From Sporosarcina sp. FSL K6-1508 (GTDB lineage: Bacteria > Bacillota > Bacilli > Bacillales_A > Planococcaceae), in contig NZ_JBBOXF010000001.1 of assembly GCF_038007465.1 (NCBI RefSeq), forward strand, positions 4,674,967 to 4,738,966: 64,000 nucleotides of DNA, given 5' to 3'. The notes under the pieces were generated by a model. It made no database searches, was not told the origin of the DNA, and was given only the letters and a program-made list of their open reading frames with translations. Shown in pieces: positions 62,514 to 64,000 of the stretch; positions within the stretch are counted from its first letter, which is position 1; each line of letters starts with the position of its first letter. A program made the translations under genes and the position numbers.

Positions 62514-62607
62514 GAGTCTATACAAGTAACCGACAGATTGATTAAAACAGTCATCGATAGTTGAATTCGTCCAGTGCTTACTGTCATCTGACTCCCTTAA
62601 TCTAGGT

Positions 62608-62644
62608 AAACAGCCGCTCCGATAATTTGTCGGAGCGGCTGTTT
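62608..62644 (+). terminator. Terminator of the glycosyltransferase gene
   Basis: 15-bp perfect stem AAACAGCCGCTCCGA / TCGGAGCGGCTGTTT with a seven-base loop. Only a short T-run follows. The remaining bases to 62840 are AT-rich with no further gene; AAAGGGGGTG before 62841 is the next ribosome site. Confidence 0.8.
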
Positions 62645-62840
62645 ACTGTGGAAATATCAGCTTTCAATCCTTCTGGAGCATTCAAAATCAAAGCCATTTT
62701 ATTAATCAGAGTTTAGAAATATCCGAGAAATTACCTACCCTTTGCTACTCATTTAATTAGCTATTATTTTATACACGTAGTTGATTGCCCGTCCCTCCAT
62801 CTATTGCTCGAATAGGATGTTACAGAAAGGGGGTGAAAAA

Positions 62841-64000
62841 ATGAATTATTATGATTACAATAATCGCAAATGTAATAAATGCGATGAGAGTACTAACCAT
62901 AACAAATGCAATAACTGTTCACGTTGTTGTAGAAGGGGACCTAGAGGACCGATTGGACCGACTGGCGCTACCGGAGCTACGGGACCAATCGGACCGACTG
63001 GTACTACTGGAGCTACGGGACCAATCGGACCGACTGGCACTACCGGAGCCACGGGACCAATCGGACCGACTGGTACTACTGGAGCTACTGGACCGATTGG
63101 ACCGACTGGAACTACGGGACCTACTGGACCAGCGGGAGCTACAGGTGCTAACGGAATCACTGGGCCAACTGGCGCAACCGGCCCTACTGGGGTTACTGGA
63201 GCCACTGGACCAATTGGTGCTACGGGACCTACTGGAGCTAACGGAATCACTGGACCGACGGGGGCTACGGGACCGATCGGAGTTACTGGGGCAACCGGGG
63301 CGACGGGCGCTACTGGCGTAGACGGAGTTACTGGGCCTACAGGAGCAACAGGCGCTACTGGTGCGGACGGATTGATTGGACCAACTGGACCGACTGGAGT
63401 TACCGGGCCTACAGGTGCTACGGGACCTACGGGAGCGGACGGGATTGTTGGACCGACTGGCGCTACTGGCGCAACTGGTCCGACTGGAGCTGACGGACTT
63501 ATTGGACCAACCGGACCGACTGGAGCCGATGGAGTTACCGGGCCTACAGGCGCTACGGGACCTACCGGAGCTGATGGGGCTGTTGGACCGACGGGCGCTA
63601 CTGGCGCAACAGGCCCGACTGGAGCTGACGGACTTATTGGACCAACCGGACCGACTGGAGCCGATGGAGTTACCGGGCCTACAGGCGCTACGGGACCTAC
63701 CGGAGCTGATGGGGCTGTTGGACCGACGGGCGCTACCGGCGCAACTGGAGCGACTGGAGCTGACGGACTTATTGGACCAACCGGACCGACTGGGGCCGAT
63801 GGAGTTACTGGGCCTACAGGTGCTACGGGACCTACCGGAGCTGATGGGGCTGTTGGACCGACGGGCGCTACCGGCGCAACTGGAGCAACTGGAGCTGACG
63901 GACTTATTGGACCAACCGGACCGACTGGGGCCGATGGAGTTACTGGGCCTACAGGTGCTACGGGACCTACCGGAGCTGATGGGGCTGTTGGACCGACGGG
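62841..64000 (+). CDS. Collagen-like Gly-X-Thr protein with Cys-rich head (3' end outside window)
   Basis: ATG 62841 after AAAGGGGGTG; open to the window end (at least 386 codons). The 32-residue head is Asn/Tyr/Cys-rich, with C11xxC14 and C23xxC26xxC29C30 (KCNKCDES, KCNNCSRCC), then RRGPRGPIGPTG begins uninterrupted Gly-X-Y triplets dominated by GPT, GAT, GPI and GAD. This is the BclA-like collagen pattern of exosporium and spore-coat filaments, with Thr sites for O-glycans. No signal peptide; the BclA targeting motif is absent and a Cys head may instead cross-link it to the spore surface. From about 63490 the DNA is a 135-bp higher-order repeat. Other long frames across it on either strand are artefacts of the repeats. 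Confidence 0.9.
   Translation, partial: MNYYDYNNRKCNKCDESTNHNKCNNCSRCCRRGPRGPIGPTGATGATGPIGPTGTTGATGPIGPTGTTGATGPIGPTGTTGATGPIGPTGTTGPTGPAGATGANGITGPTGATGPTGVTGATGPIGATGPTGANGITGPTGATGPIGVTGATGATGATGVDGVTGPTGATGATGADGLIGPTGPTGVTGPTGATGPTGADGIVGPTGATGATGPTGADGLIGPTGPTGADGVTGPTGATGPTGADGAVGPTGATGATGPTGADGLIGPTGPTGADGVTGPTGATGPTGADGAVGPTGATGATGATGADGLIGPTGPTGADGVTGPTGATGPTGADGAVGPTGATGATGATGADGLIGPTGPTGADGVTGPTGATGPTGADGAVGPT
63489..64000 (+). repeat. 135-bp higher-order repeat in the collagen-like gene
   Basis: GCTGACGGACTTATTGG recurs at 63489 and 63624, and GCTGATGGGGCTG at 63570, 63705, 63840 and 63975, always 135 bases (15 Gly-X-Y triplets) apart. The copies are nearly identical, implying recent amplification. 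An earlier related unit of 126 bases starts at 63363. Confidence 0.9.

Noticed and set aside
62851..63321. Frames on both strands within the collagen-like gene
   Set aside because: The repetitive GC-rich triplets keep several frames open. Only the frame from ATG 62841 has a ribosome site and gives Gly-X-Y.

Overview
The window looks like chromosomal DNA of an aerobic, spore-forming Gram-positive bacterium of the Bacillales, probably a Sporosarcina-like member of the Planococcaceae. This is inferred from AGGAGG-type ribosome sites with frequent GTG/TTG starts, ribose-operon order as in Bacillus, several SLH (S-layer homology) surface proteins, lipoprotein signal sequences, and a collagen-like protein of the exosporium type. 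No tRNA, rRNA, CRISPR array, phage or transposase gene was seen.

Layout. 1-3.4 kb: 3' part of an SLH-anchored 5'-nucleotidase and a CapA-like metallophosphatase. 3.5-15.1 kb: a minus-strand Tad (tight-adherence) pilus operon: VWA lipoprotein, unknown protein, CpaB, TadZ/CpaE, TadA, TadB, TadC, Flp-type pilin, two TadE/G-type pseudopilins, a small membrane protein, and a 646-residue membrane protein with a 14-copy proline-rich repeat. 15.4-18.3 kb: chemoreceptor and LytR-CpsA-Psr protein. 18.4-26.3 kb: phosphate/glycerophosphodiester scavenging (SLH cyclic nucleotidase, ugpCAEB, secreted glycerophosphodiesterase). 26.4-27.9 kb: acyl-CoA ligase. 27.9-29.0 kb: gene-free repeat block. 29.8-32.8 kb: pcp-pxpB-pxpA-pxpC, which frees pyroglutamate from peptides and opens it to glutamate. 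33.3-36.8 kb: MerR regulator, acyl-CoA ligase and acyl-CoA dehydrogenase. 37.1-42.4 kb: glyoxylate metabolism (class V aminotransferase, malate synthase, isocitrate lyase) with a divergent LytTR regulator. 42.7-48.5 kb: ribose operon rbsRKDACB. 48.5-59.5 kb: cell-surface block (pyruvyl transferase, three SLH proteins, O-antigen-ligase-like polymerase, lipoprotein). 59.7-61.1 kb: glutamate symporter. 61.4 kb to the end: glycosyltransferase and a Cys-capped collagen-like protein that runs off the window.

The genes are mostly individually recognisable. The unusual content lies in surface biology (five SLH proteins with a pyruvyl transferase that could prepare their wall anchor; a Tad locus with unknown members) and in the intergenic DNA. 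The latter holds a 21-bp phased repeat family at three loci, 226-bp and 122-bp tandem arrays, a GGTGACTGTCACC-ended mini-element present twice, and a dispersed GAAGGCGCC family. Two small genes of 53 and 42 codons were found by reading the sequence directly. Well-supported regulatory sites include a MerR promoter with a 19-bp spacer and an embedded palindrome, and an rbs promoter with a cre/LacI-type operator.
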